From positions 124,001 to 188,000 of the forward strand of contig JAQSDU010000007.1 of the NCBI GenBank assembly GCA_029946065.1: DNA of 64,000 nucleotides. Direction: 5' to 3'. The notes beneath the pieces are model-generated. The model was not told the DNA's origin and searched no databases. It was given only the letters and a program-made list of their open reading frames with translations. The translations under genes and the position numbers were made by a program. How positions within the stretch are numbered: position 1 is the stretch's first letter; each line of letters begins with the position of its first letter. This DNA is from Flavobacterium sp. Lineage in GTDB: Bacteria > Bacteroidota > Bacteroidia > Flavobacteriales > Flavobacteriaceae. This document shows, piece after piece, positions 9,151-18,623 of the stretch.

Positions 9151-10299
9151 TTATTTATTTTCAGCTTTTATTTCAATTTCAAAAACTACATTAGTATTGG
9201 GTTTTACTGCGCCATATCCAGCTTCGCCCCAAGCAAGATAAGATGGGATAAAAAATACTGCTTTATCTCCAATTGATAGTTTTTCGACACCTTCGATGAA
9301 TCCCGGAATCATATCTTGTTTGTTACCCGCCTGAAAAGCCATAGGCGCATAACCTTTTTGTATTGCACGCTGCTCATCGTATTTGCCATATTTTTTATTA
9401 ACATCTGCAATGTTTGAATCTAGTAAGGTGCCATCTTCAAAATAACCAGCATACCAAATAAAAATGTTTTGTCCATATTCAGGTTTTCTGCCTGCGCCTT
9501 GTTTGATGATTTTGTAGATGAGTCCTGTTTTGGTTTCAGAGCCGCTACTTTTAGCGGTTTTAAAAAAGGTCGTTTTTTCATCGATTACCTTTTTATATTT
9601 TTTTAGATATTCCGCTTTTTTTTCCGCTTCTGCTGCAGCCAATAGCTTTTCATTTTCACTTTCAACTACTGCTTGTTTTTTCTGATTTTCTGCTTCTACC
9701 GTATAGTAATTATTGAAAGTCTTTACAGCATCAAACTTCTTCGCACTTTCGCCATTTCTAACAATTTTTACAGATATGATGCCATCGTCCTGAACGATTT
9801 TATTGACGGTTTCCATACCGTTACCAACAACGTGTCCAAATACAGTGTGTTTTCCATCAAGCCATTCTGTTGGCAGGTGTGTAATGAAAAATTGGGAACT
9901 GTTGGTGTTCGGGCCGGAATTAGCCATAGACAAGATTCCGGGTTTGTCGTGCTTTAAATCGGTGATTTCATTCTTAAATTTATAACCTGTATCGCCGGCT
10001 CCAGTGCCTTCCGGATCGCCACCTTGAATCATGAAATTAGAAATCACGCGGTGGAATTTGAGTCCGTCATAAAAAGGACGTCCTTTGTATTCTTCCTTCA
10101 CGAAAGTATTTTTTCCTTCTGCTAGCGTAACAAAATTCGCAACGGTTATTGGTGTTTTTTCATATTCGAGTTGCACGATTATCGTGCCTTTTACCGTTTC
10201 TATAACCGCATAAAGGCCATCAGGTAAATCGCTGTGGTCGTCTTTGCAAGAGAAAAATGAAATGGCAAGCGCAAATAATAAAATCAGTTTTGTTTTCAT
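9151..10299 (-). CDS. Cyclophilin-FKBP fusion prolyl isomerase, lipoprotein
   Basis: A 382-residue paralogue of the downstream gene with the same order: cyclophilin (~30-190; FHRVISNFMIQGGDP, SSQFFITH, GKHTVFGHVV), a charged helical linker (~200-245) and FKBP (~255-380; YAGYFEDGTLLDSN, FIPSYLAWGEAGYG). The N-terminus MKTKLILLFALAISFFSCKDD has a lipobox (FFSC), so it is probably membrane-anchored in the periplasm. It starts 8 nt after gldI, which strongly suggests translational linkage. Substrates unknown; the neighbourhood points to outer-membrane or gliding proteins. Confidence 0.9.
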   Translation of the reverse strand: MKTKLILLFALAISFFSCKDDHSDLPDGLYAVIETVKGTIIVQLEYEKTPITVANFVTLAEGKNTFVKEEYKGRPFYDGLKFHRVISNFMIQGGDPEGTGAGDTGYKFKNEITDLKHDKPGILSMANSGPNTNSSQFFITHLPTEWLDGKHTVFGHVVGNGMETVNKIVQDDGIISVKIVRNGESAKKFDAVKTFNNYYTVEAENQKKQAVVESENEKLLAAAEAEKKAEYLKKYKKVIDEKTTFFKTAKSSGSETKTGLIYKIIKQGAGRKPEYGQNIFIWYAGYFEDGTLLDSNIADVNKKYGKYDEQRAIQKGYAPMAFQAGNKQDMIPGFIEGVEKLSIGDKAVFFIPSYLAWGEAGYGAVKPNTNVVFEIEIKAENK

Positions 10300-10307
10300 T
10301 GGGTTAA

Positions 10308-10862
10308 TTATTCAGTTTTGGTTGTTTCTTCGGGTTTAAAATCATTCAGTGTTACAGTCACAATCAGTGGAATATTCGGGCCAATTTGTTTGTTGTCGCC
10401 ATGAAATCCGTAAGCCACATGCGATGGGAAAAGAAAAGTAACCTTCTCATTTTTCTTCATCATCTTGATACCGTCGCGAAGGCCGGTCATGATATTTTCT
10501 TTATCAACGCGGTAAACTTGTGGTTTCAATTCGATTTCAGAATAAATCACGCTTCCCGTAAGGTCTTTCACTTCATAATCAAAATAAGCGATATCGCCTT
10601 TTTTAGGGTGCAAAGTGTCGTTAGTATTATTCTGCGTTTCATAATGGTACCAATACCCTTTTTTCGACGGAATATAAACAATACTGCTATCACTGTTCAT
10701 CACTTCTTGTATGTCTTTTTCCTCACCGGCGACAAGTTTTTTATTGCGTTCCACCGATTCTTTCATAAAACTTCCAGAAGATTGGGAAACGGGTTTTCTC
10801 GCCTGTTGTTGTGAGCACGACACCAATAGTATGGCAATTATTATCGGAAAAATATTTTTCAT
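10308..10862 (-). CDS. gldI: Gliding motility lipoprotein GldI (FKBP-type prolyl isomerase)
   Basis: A 184-residue lipoprotein (MKNIFPIIIAILLVSCSQQ, lipobox LVSC). The conserved N-terminal segment RKPVSQSSGSFMKESVERNKKL and an FKBP domain (~80-180; KGDIAYFDYEVKDLTG, EKVTFLFPSHVAYGFHGD) are typical of GldI, which is required for gliding and T9SS-linked surface translocation in Flavobacterium johnsoniae. The ATG at 10862 is chosen over a TTG at 10871. It lies one base after the stop of the upstream DHH gene, so the two are probably coupled. Confidence 0.9.
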   Translation of the reverse strand: MKNIFPIIIAILLVSCSQQQARKPVSQSSGSFMKESVERNKKLVAGEEKDIQEVMNSDSSIVYIPSKKGYWYHYETQNNTNDTLHPKKGDIAYFDYEVKDLTGSVIYSEIELKPQVYRVDKENIMTGLRDGIKMMKKNEKVTFLFPSHVAYGFHGDNKQIGPNIPLIVTVTLNDFKPEETTKTE

Positions 10863-10863
10863 A

Positions 10864-11871
10864 TTATTCAATTGTAGTAGTTTTTAAAATATTTTCAAAT
10901 CGTTTCACCGTTTCAGTAAGTGAAAGATATGATTTTCCACCCGCAGCGTTGATGTGACCACCTCCGCTAAAATGTTCCCTCGCAAATTTGTTCACGTCGA
11001 AAGCACCTTGCGAACGGAAAGAAATTTTGATGATATTTTCGTCCTTGTGTTCGATGAATATCGCTGCAAAAATAATTCCTTTTATCGAAAGCCCATAATT
11101 TACGATGCCTTCTGTGTCGCCTTTTACATAATTAAATTGGTCGAGTTCTTCTTGTGAAAGAGTGATGAATGCGGTTTTAAATTCAGGTCGCAATTTCATA
11201 TTCTGCAACGCTCGACCCAATAAAAGCAGGCTATCGTATGAATTATTGTCGAAAAGTAAGTTATGCACTTCGCTATTATTTACACCTCTTTCAATCAAAT
11301 CGGCGACAACATTATGCGTAGTTGCCGTTGTCGATGGAAATCGGAATGACCCAGAATCGGTTACAATTCCGGTATAAATACAGGTCGCAATAGTATTATC
11401 AATCTTCGATTTCTCGCCCAAGAAATTAATAAAATGGTATAGCATTTCGCAAGTTGAGCCATAAGCTGTATTCGAAAAAGTAACCTTGGCATAAGCATCA
11501 GGTTTTTGATGGTGGTCGATCATCACGAACGGAACGGTAAGTTTATTTAAGACTTGTTCCATTTCACCTGTTCGGTGTAAAGCGTTGAAATCCAGTGTGA
11601 AAATCAATTGAGATTCTAGTAAGACTTTCGTTACCGCTTCTCTGTCTTTTTCATAAATCAGTACTTTTTCAGAAGCGGGCAACCAAGCTAGAAAATCCGG
11701 AAATTCATTCGGCGCAATTACAATCGGTTCATGATTGAGTGCCAGCAAAAAATGATAAAGACCCAGTGTCGAACCCATTGCATCACCATCTGGACTTCTG
11801 TGCGGAATAATCGCTATTTTTTTTGGTTCGGAAAGCAGTTCCTTTATGGCTTGAATGTCTTCGTTTTTCAT
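10864..11871 (-). CDS. DHH-family phosphoesterase (NrnA-like oligoribonuclease/pAp phosphatase)
   Basis: A 335-residue DHH/DHHA1 protein. Visible motifs are IPHRSPDGDAMGS (metal site), DFNALHR, the DHH signature MIDHHQKPD, and the C-terminal DHHA1 glycine-rich GGGHINAAGG. Family members degrade short oligonucleotides or cyclic-dinucleotide breakdown products and dephosphorylate pAp. The ATG at 11871 is preferred to a TTG at 11877. It is the first gene of the gldI operon, an association seen in other flavobacteria, although the link between nucleotide turnover and gliding is unclear. Confidence 0.88.
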   Translation of the reverse strand: MKNEDIQAIKELLSEPKKIAIIPHRSPDGDAMGSTLGLYHFLLALNHEPIVIAPNEFPDFLAWLPASEKVLIYEKDREAVTKVLLESQLIFTLDFNALHRTGEMEQVLNKLTVPFVMIDHHQKPDAYAKVTFSNTAYGSTCEMLYHFINFLGEKSKIDNTIATCIYTGIVTDSGSFRFPSTTATTHNVVADLIERGVNNSEVHNLLFDNNSYDSLLLLGRALQNMKLRPEFKTAFITLSQEELDQFNYVKGDTEGIVNYGLSIKGIIFAAIFIEHKDENIIKISFRSQGAFDVNKFAREHFSGGGHINAAGGKSYLSLTETVKRFENILKTTTIE

Positions 11872-12061
11872 TAGCAAATCGTTGTTGGCAGAATGCCCAA
11901 TCTCTTATTTTTTTATGTAAATGCGAAATTACATTATTTTATGAATGTTATGATTAAAATTGCCTTAATGATAGTTAAAGATTACTAAAATTCAGTTTTG
12001 ATTTTTGGATGCAGTATAAAATCCCACAGCTTTTCTTATTTTAGCATTCAAATAAAAAACT

Positions 12062-12919
12062 ATGATTTCCGAAAAACAGTTTGCTGCCGAATTACAAATG
12101 ATCATCGAAAATGCCATTCGCGAAGATGTCGGTCCGGGCGATTACAGTTCGTTAGCGTGTATTCCCGAATCGGCAACAGGAAAAGCAAAATTGTTAGTCA
12201 AAGAAGACGGCATCATCGCAGGTGTCACTTTTGCTAAGATGATTTTCGCCTACGTCGATGCCAATTTACAAGTAGAAACTTTAATTACAGACGGAACTGC
12301 TGTAAAATACGGTGATATCATTTTGCACGTTTCCGGAAGCTCACAATCGATTTTAAAAGCAGAAAGAACTGTCCTGAATTCGATGCAACGAATGAGTGCC
12401 ATCGCTACAAAAACTAATAAATACGTGCAATTGCTCGAAGGCACAAAAACCAAAATCCTCGACACCAGAAAAACCACACCGGGTTTCCGTGCCGCCGAAA
12501 AATGGGCAGTGAAAATCGGAGGCGGCGAAAACCACCGTTTTGCATTATACGACATGGTGATGCTCAAAGACAATCACAACGATTTTGCGGGCGGAATTAC
12601 GAAAGCAATCACAAAAACCAAGCAATATTTAAAAGCCAATAACCTCGATTTAAAAATTATCGTTGAAGCCAGAACACTCGATGAAATCAGGGAAATATTG
12701 CAAAACGAAGGCGTTCATAGGATTCTCATCGACAACTTTAATTTTGAAGATACGAAAAAGGCGGTTGCTTTAATTGGAACACAATGCCAAACGGAATCTT
12801 CGGGAAACATCAATGAAAACACTATTCGTTCGTATGCCGAATGTGGTGTCGATTATATTTCTTCAGGCGCATTGACACATTCGGTATATAATATGGATTT
12901 GAGTTTGAAAGCGGTTTAA
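12062..12919 (+). CDS. nadC: Nicotinate-nucleotide pyrophosphorylase (carboxylating)
   Basis: A 285-residue quinolinate phosphoribosyltransferase of de novo NAD synthesis. Motifs are EDVGPGDYSS near the N-terminus, the substrate-binding TRKTTPGFRAAEKWAVKIGGG with catalytic Arg/Lys, and the C-terminal ESSGNINENTIRSYAECGVDYISSGALTHS phosphate-binding region. Normal family length. It is monocistronic or leads into the yihY-like gene 74 nt downstream. Confidence 0.95.
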   Translation: MISEKQFAAELQMIIENAIREDVGPGDYSSLACIPESATGKAKLLVKEDGIIAGVTFAKMIFAYVDANLQVETLITDGTAVKYGDIILHVSGSSQSILKAERTVLNSMQRMSAIATKTNKYVQLLEGTKTKILDTRKTTPGFRAAEKWAVKIGGGENHRFALYDMVMLKDNHNDFAGGITKAITKTKQYLKANNLDLKIIVEARTLDEIREILQNEGVHRILIDNFNFEDTKKAVALIGTQCQTESSGNINENTIRSYAECGVDYISSGALTHSVYNMDLSLKAV

Positions 12920-12969
12920 ATTTAATGATTGAAAAATGGATACGTCATTTTGATATCTTTACAAAAGGG

Positions 12970-12990
12970 GAATCTTAAATCTGAAATTCG
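12970..12990. repeat. Short heptad spacer array, 3 units
   Basis: Three 7-nt units in register (GAATCTT, AAATCTG, AAATTCG) lie just before the ATG at 12994. It is a minimal member of the heptad family. Confidence 0.55.
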
Positions 12991-12993
12991 TAG

Positions 12994-13926
12994 ATGTCAA
13001 AGGAAATAGAAGAAAAAATAGAAAAAATACCAGTACTCCGCAACATAGCGCGTGGTCTCAAACGTGTCAAGTTGCTCGAGGAATTATCCCTATACGAACT
13101 ACTCGAAATGTACACCATCGGGATTGGAAAAGCCGCTCTAGGTAACCGTGCAGGCTCTATTGCTTTCAGCTTTTTCATGGCGTTGTTCCCATTTGCGCTT
13201 TTTATACTAAACCTAATTCCGTATATTCCGATTCACGGATTCCAGCAGGATTTTCTAAAATTCGTATTAGAAAGCGTACCGCCCAACACCTATAATGCCA
13301 TAGATGCTATCGTCAAGGATATTCTCAATAACAGTTACAAAGGCTTACTTTCTTCGGGTTTTTTGCTGTCGATTTTCCTCCAGGCCAACGGACTAAACGC
13401 CATTTTAACCGGATTCGAAAACTCCACGAAAGTCAAACACAAAAGGCGTTATGTGCACCAATATCTAGTCTCACTTGGCATGTCGCTAACGTTAACGGTT
13501 ATTCTCATCACCACCGTCGCGATTATCGTAGTTTCGGAAGTATTCCTCCAAAGCATCAAAATTCAGGATGTTTTAAACGATAGTATCTCGATAGTGGTCG
13601 TTAGCCGCTACATCTTCGTAATCCTTATGATTCTCATTACGATTTCAATTCTCTTTAAATTCGGCACCATCCGCACCGAAAAAAGAGCATTTATCTCTAT
13701 CGGCTCGGTTTTTACCACCATATTAATCATCCTTTCGTCTTACGGTTTCGGTATCTGGGTTGTAAGATTCTCAAAATACAACGAACTTTATGGTTCTATT
13801 GGCACACTTTTAATTATGATGTTCTACATTTGGCTTAACTGTATGATCTTGTTATTGGGTTTCGAACTCGACGCCACCATACGCGATCACAAGGAAAGCG
13901 TCAGGAATCGCAAGAATTTAAGTTGA
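12994..13926 (+). CDS. YihY/BrkB-family inner membrane protein
   Basis: A 310-residue polytopic membrane protein of the YihY (formerly RNase BN) family. After a charged N-terminal helix (~1-45) come about six hydrophobic segments, including SIAFSFFMALFPFALFILNL, LVSLGMSLTLTVILITTVA, FVILMILITISIL and MMFYIWLNCMILLLGFELDA. The last is the typical family C-terminal motif. The molecular role of this family is not settled. It is followed at once by a structured repeat. Confidence 0.9.
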   Translation: MSKEIEEKIEKIPVLRNIARGLKRVKLLEELSLYELLEMYTIGIGKAALGNRAGSIAFSFFMALFPFALFILNLIPYIPIHGFQQDFLKFVLESVPPNTYNAIDAIVKDILNNSYKGLLSSGFLLSIFLQANGLNAILTGFENSTKVKHKRRYVHQYLVSLGMSLTLTVILITTVAIIVVSEVFLQSIKIQDVLNDSISIVVVSRYIFVILMILITISILFKFGTIRTEKRAFISIGSVFTTILIILSSYGFGIWVVRFSKYNELYGSIGTLLIMMFYIWLNCMILLLGFELDATIRDHKESVRNRKNLS

Positions 13927-13933
13927 TTTGTAA

Positions 13934-14012
13934 GGAGCTATTCCGGCTGTATGCTACTATCTTTTCCCGCCTAAAGACGGCGGCAAAAGGATAACCGCTA
14001 CCATCCGGGCTA
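13934..14012 (+). repeat. Structured ~80-nt repeat, copy 1
   Basis: First of three copies. The central hairpin is CCGCC/GGCGG inside TTTT/AAAA plus ATC/GAT, with a conserved unpaired G. The outer ends are CCGG/CCGG. It lies in the 101-nt spacer between the yihY-like gene and DUF2147. The other copies are at 22768 and 38398, in the same orientation. Confidence 0.8.
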
Positions 14013-14027
14013 AAAAAACATTTCCAA

Positions 14028-14453
14028 ATGAAACACTATTTGTCACTATTAATGCTGTTTTTCACAATTAGCCTGACCGCTCAACACACCATCATCGGAA
14101 AATGGAAAACCATTGATGACGAAACCGGAAAAGCGCTTGCTGTGGTAGAAATCTATGAATTCAAAACTAAAATATACGGTCGCGTCATTGAAATTTTCGA
14201 TGCCAACAACCGCAAACACAAATGCGAAAAATGTCCCGGCGACGACAAAGGCAAATCCCTAATCGGATTAAACGTCATCAAAGGGCTCACCAAAGATGGT
14301 GCAGAATATAACGGAGGCAAAATCCTTGATCCAAAGAGCGGCAAACTTTACAAATGTTATATAACACTCGAAAGCCAAGACAAACTCAAAGTACGAGGCT
14401 ATATTGGTATTTCCTTGTTGGGGCGCACACAATATTGGTATCGGGTGAAGTGA
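14028..14453 (+). CDS. DUF2147 family exported protein
   Basis: A 141-residue protein with a signal peptide (MKHYLSLLMLFFTISLTAQ) and one DUF2147 domain: GKWKTIDDETGKALAVVEIYE, KCEKCPGDDKGKSLIGL with a Cys pair, and a closing RGYIGISLLGRTQYWYRV. The fold is a lipocalin-like beta-barrel. The function of the family is unknown. It probably sits in the periplasm or outer leaflet. No operon partner; a degenerate heptad stretch follows its stop. Confidence 0.88.
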   Translation: MKHYLSLLMLFFTISLTAQHTIIGKWKTIDDETGKALAVVEIYEFKTKIYGRVIEIFDANNRKHKCEKCPGDDKGKSLIGLNVIKGLTKDGAEYNGGKILDPKSGKLYKCYITLESQDKLKVRGYIGISLLGRTQYWYRVK

Positions 14454-14567
14454 TTTTTAGTGTTCAGTATTCAAATGGCAGCATTTCAAAATCCTGAAAG
14501 GATGACATTATTGAGATGCGTTTGACCAAATAATTTAATAACTTTGTAAGTATAGTTTTTTATAAAT

Positions 14568-14616
14568 CTAGTCGCTGCAGTCCGTAATCTGAAATCTGCC
14601 ACCTATAATCTGATAT
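14568..14616. repeat. Heptad spacer array, 7 units
   Basis: Seven units in strict register, of type CTGAAAT, CTGCCAC and CTATAAT, run straight into the priA ATG at 14615. Two further units (AGTGTTC, AGTATTC) lie at 14459-14472 after the DUF2147 stop. Confidence 0.8.
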
Positions 14617-17062
14617 GTTCTACGCCGAAGTAATCTTACCGCTTTCTCTTTCCAAAACCTTTACTTACAGCATTTCTGAAGCAGAATTTGATTACCTGAA
14701 GCCCGGAATGCGCGTTGCCGTACCATTTGGGAAAAGCAAAATTTATACGGCTTTGGTGACCGAATTACACCAAAATAAGCCTGCTTTATACGACGCAAAG
14801 GAAATCCACGAAATTTTAGACGAAAAGCCCATTGTGACCGAAATTCAAATAGCGCATTGGTTTTGGATTGCGACATACTATATGTGTGCGATTGGAGATG
14901 TATATCGCGGCGCTATTCCATCGGCACTTTTGCTCGAAAGTGAAACCGTCATTTCTCAAAAAGCCGAAGTTTTTGTTGATGAAATTGCGTTGACCGACGA
15001 AGAGTTTTTGGTATATCAGGCATTGCAGCAGCAATCGTCACTGAAGATTCAGGATATCATTAATATTTTGAACCGCAAGAATATTTTTCCCGTCATCCAA
15101 AAAATGATTGATAAAAATATACTTGTCTTACAAGAAGAAGTAACCGAGATTTATAAACCGAAATTAGTCCGTTACATCCGCCTTCATCAAAAACACGACA
15201 ATAATGAAGGGTTGGGCAATTTACTCATCGAATTAAAAAGTGCCAACAAACAAAAGGATTTGGTGATGCACTATTTTCAATTATCGGCAACAGAAAAAAA
15301 ACCAATCACCGTAAAAAAAATGATTGAAACGGCAAGTTCTACTCCCGCAATCATTAAAAGCTTAATTGAGAAGGAAATTTTTGAGGAATATTTTATTCAG
15401 GAAGACCGTGTGATTTTTGCCGATGCGAAAGACAAATTATTGCAGTTAAGTCTGTCGCAACAAAAAGCTTTTTCCGGCATCAATGCCCAATTTGAAACGA
15501 AGGAAGTCTGCCTTTTGCACGGTGTCACGGCTTCTGGAAAGACCGAAATCTATATTCAATTAATTGAACAATATATAAAGGACAAAAAGCAGATTTTATA
15601 TCTATTGCCCGAAATCGCATTAACGACGCAATTGGTCAGACGCTTGCGCGAATATTTCGGGAACAAAGTCGCTGTTTTTCATTCTAAATACAGCAATAAC
15701 GAACGCATTGAAGTCTGGAACCGTGTATTAGAAAATTCAGCCACCGCACAAATCGTAATAGGAGCGAGGTCGGCTTTATTTTTGCCATTCGCCAATCTCG
15801 GCTTGATCATCGTTGACGAAGAGCACGAGCAAACGTTTAAGCAGCAAGATCCAGCACCGCGTTATCATGCGCGTGATGCAGCGATTGTGTTGGCAAATTC
15901 GCATAACGCAAAAGTGCTGTTGGGTTCGGCAACGCCAAGTATTGAAACATACTTCAATGCCACAAACGGGAAATTCGGGTTGGTAGAAATCTCAGAAAGG
16001 TTCAATAATGTGATGATGCCGGAAATTGAATTGGTAGATTTAAAAGACAAATATTTCCGCAAGCGAATGTCAGGACATTTTAGCGATACGCTTATTGAAA
16101 GTATTACGAACGCTTTGTCTTTTGGAGAACAAGTGATTTTGTTTCAGAACCGCCGAGGGTTTTCGCCGGTTGTCGAGTGTATGACTTGCGGACACGTACC
16201 GCAATGTCCACAATGCGATGTGAGCTTGACTTACCACAAATTTAAAAACCAGTTGCGCTGTCATTATTGCGGCTATTCAATGGGAAATCCGACGAATTGC
16301 CACAGTTGTTCGAGTGTGGACTTGATGACAAAAGGTTTCGGAACAGAACAAATTCAGTTAGAACTGAATGAACTTTTCCCAAATTCAAAAATCGGGCGAA
16401 TGGATCAGGACACAACGCGCGGTAAATTTGGCTTTGAAAAAATCATCGATAGTTTCAAGAATCGTGAAGTGGATATTTTGGTGGGAACGCAAATGCTGGC
16501 AAAAGGGCTCGACTTTGATAATGTGAGTTTAGTGGGCATTATGAACGCAGATAATATGTTGTACCACCCCGATTTTCGAGCTTTCGAACGCAGTTTTCAA
16601 ATGATGACACAAGTTTCGGGTCGCGCCGGACGTTCGGAGAAACGCGGAAAAGTTATCATTCAAACATACAATCCGGATCACAACACCATACAGCAAGTTA
16701 CCAACAATGATTTTTCTGGAATGTATAGGGAGCAATTGTATGAACGACATATTTACAAATATCCGCCGTATTTCCGTTTGGTGAAGCTCACGCTCAAGCA
16801 CCGCGATTTCGATAAATTGAAAGAAGGTTCGATGTGGTTGTTTCAAGTGATGCAGCAAAACCTGAAAATGCCGGTTCTAGGACCGGAAGAACCGCCAATT
16901 AGTCGTATTCGCAATGAATATATACGGACGATTATGGTAAAAATCCCACAAAACATGCCGATTGGAAGCACAAAAAAAACCATTCAGAAAATGCTGAATA
17001 GTTTTGAGAGTGTCGCACAATACCGCGCGATAAAAGTGACGGTAAATGTTGATTTTTACTGA
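14615..17062 (+). CDS. priA: Primosomal protein N' (replication restart helicase PriA)
   Basis: An 815-residue DNA helicase that reloads the replisome at stalled forks. The N-terminal DNA-binding domain (FYAEVILPLSLSKTFTYS) is followed by helicase motif I (LLHGVTASGKTE), a DEEH box (IIVDEEHE), the GSATPSIE motif, two Zn-binding Cys clusters (CMTCGHVPQCPQC and CHYCGYSM...CHSC) and the C-terminal helicase lobe (GTQMLAKGLDFDNV). Full family length. Its last 7 nt overlap the end of the convergent regulator gene. Confidence 0.97.
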   Translation: MFYAEVILPLSLSKTFTYSISEAEFDYLKPGMRVAVPFGKSKIYTALVTELHQNKPALYDAKEIHEILDEKPIVTEIQIAHWFWIATYYMCAIGDVYRGAIPSALLLESETVISQKAEVFVDEIALTDEEFLVYQALQQQSSLKIQDIINILNRKNIFPVIQKMIDKNILVLQEEVTEIYKPKLVRYIRLHQKHDNNEGLGNLLIELKSANKQKDLVMHYFQLSATEKKPITVKKMIETASSTPAIIKSLIEKEIFEEYFIQEDRVIFADAKDKLLQLSLSQQKAFSGINAQFETKEVCLLHGVTASGKTEIYIQLIEQYIKDKKQILYLLPEIALTTQLVRRLREYFGNKVAVFHSKYSNNERIEVWNRVLENSATAQIVIGARSALFLPFANLGLIIVDEEHEQTFKQQDPAPRYHARDAAIVLANSHNAKVLLGSATPSIETYFNATNGKFGLVEISERFNNVMMPEIELVDLKDKYFRKRMSGHFSDTLIESITNALSFGEQVILFQNRRGFSPVVECMTCGHVPQCPQCDVSLTYHKFKNQLRCHYCGYSMGNPTNCHSCSSVDLMTKGFGTEQIQLELNELFPNSKIGRMDQDTTRGKFGFEKIIDSFKNREVDILVGTQMLAKGLDFDNVSLVGIMNADNMLYHPDFRAFERSFQMMTQVSGRAGRSEKRGKVIIQTYNPDHNTIQQVTNNDFSGMYREQLYERHIYKYPPYFRLVKLTLKHRDFDKLKEGSMWLFQVMQQNLKMPVLGPEEPPISRIRNEYIRTIMVKIPQNMPIGSTKKTIQKMLNSFESVAQYRAIKVTVNVDFY

Positions 17063-17754
17063 GGCACTTCGAGAGCTTTCTTCAAATCTTCTTTTTTATT
17101 GCGGCTTAAAGGAATTTTTGTGGCGCCGATTTCTGCAAATTTGCTATTGAACTTGTCCACCTTATCGATGTTAACAATAAAAGACTTGTGTACACGCACG
17201 AATTTTTCTTTCGACAAATCGTTTTCAAAAGATTTCATTGTGGAAAGGACCAAATGGTTTTCGTCTTCGGTGACCACCTTCACATAATCGCCATAAGCTT
17301 CAATCCATTTGATTTTTGAAGTGAAGATTTTGAGTTTTTTAAGTTTGCTTTTGATGAAAATGTGCTCGCCGTCTTCTTCCTGACTTTCGCGCATCATAAT
17401 CTGCATGTTGATGGCACGTTTTATGGCGGCTTCAAACCTTACATTATTAATAGGTTTTTGCAAATAATCGGTAGCATCATAATCAAAAGCTTTTACCGCA
17501 TATTCAGGTTTCGAAGTAATAAAAATAACTTGTGGCTTTACTTTTAATCCGTCAAGCAAGTCGAAACCACTAACTATTGGCATTTCGATATCAAGAAACA
17601 ACAAGTCAATAGAATTATAGGACATGAAATTCTTTGCCTCAAGAGCATTAGAAAATTCCCCTACTAAGTTTAGGTTGATGTGGTTGCTAACGAGCTTTCC
17701 AATAATCATTCTTTGGATAGAGCTGTCATCTACTATTACGCAATTCAATTTCAT
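17056..17754 (-). CDS. LytTR-type response regulator, orphan
   Basis: A 232-residue two-domain regulator. The receiver has VIVDDSSIQ, the phospho-acceptor Asp in LLFLDIEMP (~residue 55), ITSKPEYAV and the conserved Lys in LQKP. A LytTR DNA-binding domain follows (~135-230; KWIEAYGDYVKVVTED, FVRVHKSFIVNIDKV, IPLSRNKKEDLKKAL). No histidine kinase is adjacent, so its partner is elsewhere; LytS/YehU-like 5TM or 7TMR kinases are the usual partners. It overlaps priA tail to tail. Confidence 0.92.
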   Translation of the reverse strand: MKLNCVIVDDSSIQRMIIGKLVSNHINLNLVGEFSNALEAKNFMSYNSIDLLFLDIEMPIVSGFDLLDGLKVKPQVIFITSKPEYAVKAFDYDATDYLQKPINNVRFEAAIKRAINMQIMMRESQEEDGEHIFIKSKLKKLKIFTSKIKWIEAYGDYVKVVTEDENHLVLSTMKSFENDLSKEKFVRVHKSFIVNIDKVDKFNSKFAEIGATKIPLSRNKKEDLKKALEVPQ

Positions 17755-17861
17755 AAATCTCGCTTTTTCAATTTGGGAGAAATAAAATTATATTAAAAAA
17801 ATCAAACAAACTAATTTTTAAAGGGAAAAATTGCAATTCGTCGATTATAATTGCACTTTGC

Positions 17862-17891
17862 TTGCAGATTAAAATAAAATGTTTACTTTTG
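17862..17891 (+). promoter_or_regulatory. Promoter of the rpsF-rpsR-rplI operon
   Basis: TTG at 17862-17864, a 19-nt spacer, then TACTTTTG at 17884-17891: an exact match to TTG-N19-TAnnTTTG. The predicted start near 17898 leaves only ~24 nt of leader before rpsF, too short for a structured S6:S18 leader. Confidence 0.8.
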
Positions 17892-17921
17892 CACCCTTAT
17901 TAATAAATAACATATATTTAT

Positions 17922-18260
17922 ATGAATCATTACGAAACTGTTTTCATCTTGAATCCCGTTTTATCTGAAGTACAGGTAAAGGAAACAGTAAGCAAATTCG
18001 AAGATTTTCTTACGACTAAAGGAGCAGAGATGGTATCTAAAGAGGATTGGGGCCTGAAAAAAATGGCTTACGAAATCCAAAACAAAAAAAGTGGTTTTTA
18101 CCATTTATTTGAATTCAAAATTCCTGGTGAGCATTTGATCGCTTTTGAAACTGAATTCAGACGTGACGAAAGAATCATGCGTTTCTTGACTGTAAGTCTT
18201 GACAAACATGCCATTTCTTGGGCTGAGAGAAGAAGAGTTAAACTTAACACTAAAGCGTAA
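17922..18260 (+). CDS. rpsF: 30S ribosomal protein S6
   Basis: A 112-residue S6 protein: [19 protein letters not shown], central [24 protein letters not shown], ending with the [18 protein letters not shown] region. It binds 16S rRNA as a heterodimer with S18, which is encoded 2 nt downstream. First gene of a three-gene ribosomal operon. Confidence 0.98.
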   Translation: MNHYETVFILNPVLSEVQVKETVSKFEDFLTTKGAEMVSKEDWGLKKMAYEIQNKKSGFYHLFEFKIPGEHLIAFETEFRRDERIMRFLTVSLDKHAISWAERRRVKLNTKA

Positions 18261-18262
18261 TT

Positions 18263-18559
18263 ATGTCAACTATAGAGCAATCAGCTAAAGGAAAAAAAGA
18301 CGGAGATATCAGATATTTAACGCCTTTGAACATTGAAACCAACAAAACTAAAAAGTATTGTCGTTTCAAAAAATCAGGAATCAAGTACATCGATTATAAA
18401 GATGCAGATTTTCTTTTGAAATTTGTTAACGAGCAAGGAAAAATTCTTCCACGTCGTTTGACAGGTACTTCATTGAAATACCAAAGAAAAGTGTCAGTTG
18501 CTGTAAAAAGAGCTCGTCACTTAGCATTAATGCCATATGTGGCTGATTTACTAAAATAA
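18263..18559 (+). CDS. rpsR: 30S ribosomal protein S18
   Basis: A 98-residue S18 with the family core [36 protein letters not shown] and [21 protein letters not shown]. The N-terminal extension [15 protein letters not shown] is usual for Flavobacteriia. Partner of S6, two nt after rpsF. Confidence 0.98.
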
Positions 18560-18573
18560 TCAATTAAAACACA

Positions 18574-18623
18574 GTTGTTGGTTTCTCGTCAAACAGAACC
18601 TAACTTCTATAAAGGACAACAAC
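18574..18623 (+). promoter_or_regulatory. Inverted repeat abutting the rplI start codon
   Basis: GTTGTTG at 18574-18580 can pair with CAACAAC at 18617-18623, the seven bases directly before the rplI ATG at 18624. The loop is ~36 nt and contains a further GGTT/AACC pairing. If formed in mRNA it would cover the initiation region of rplI. Confidence 0.4.
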
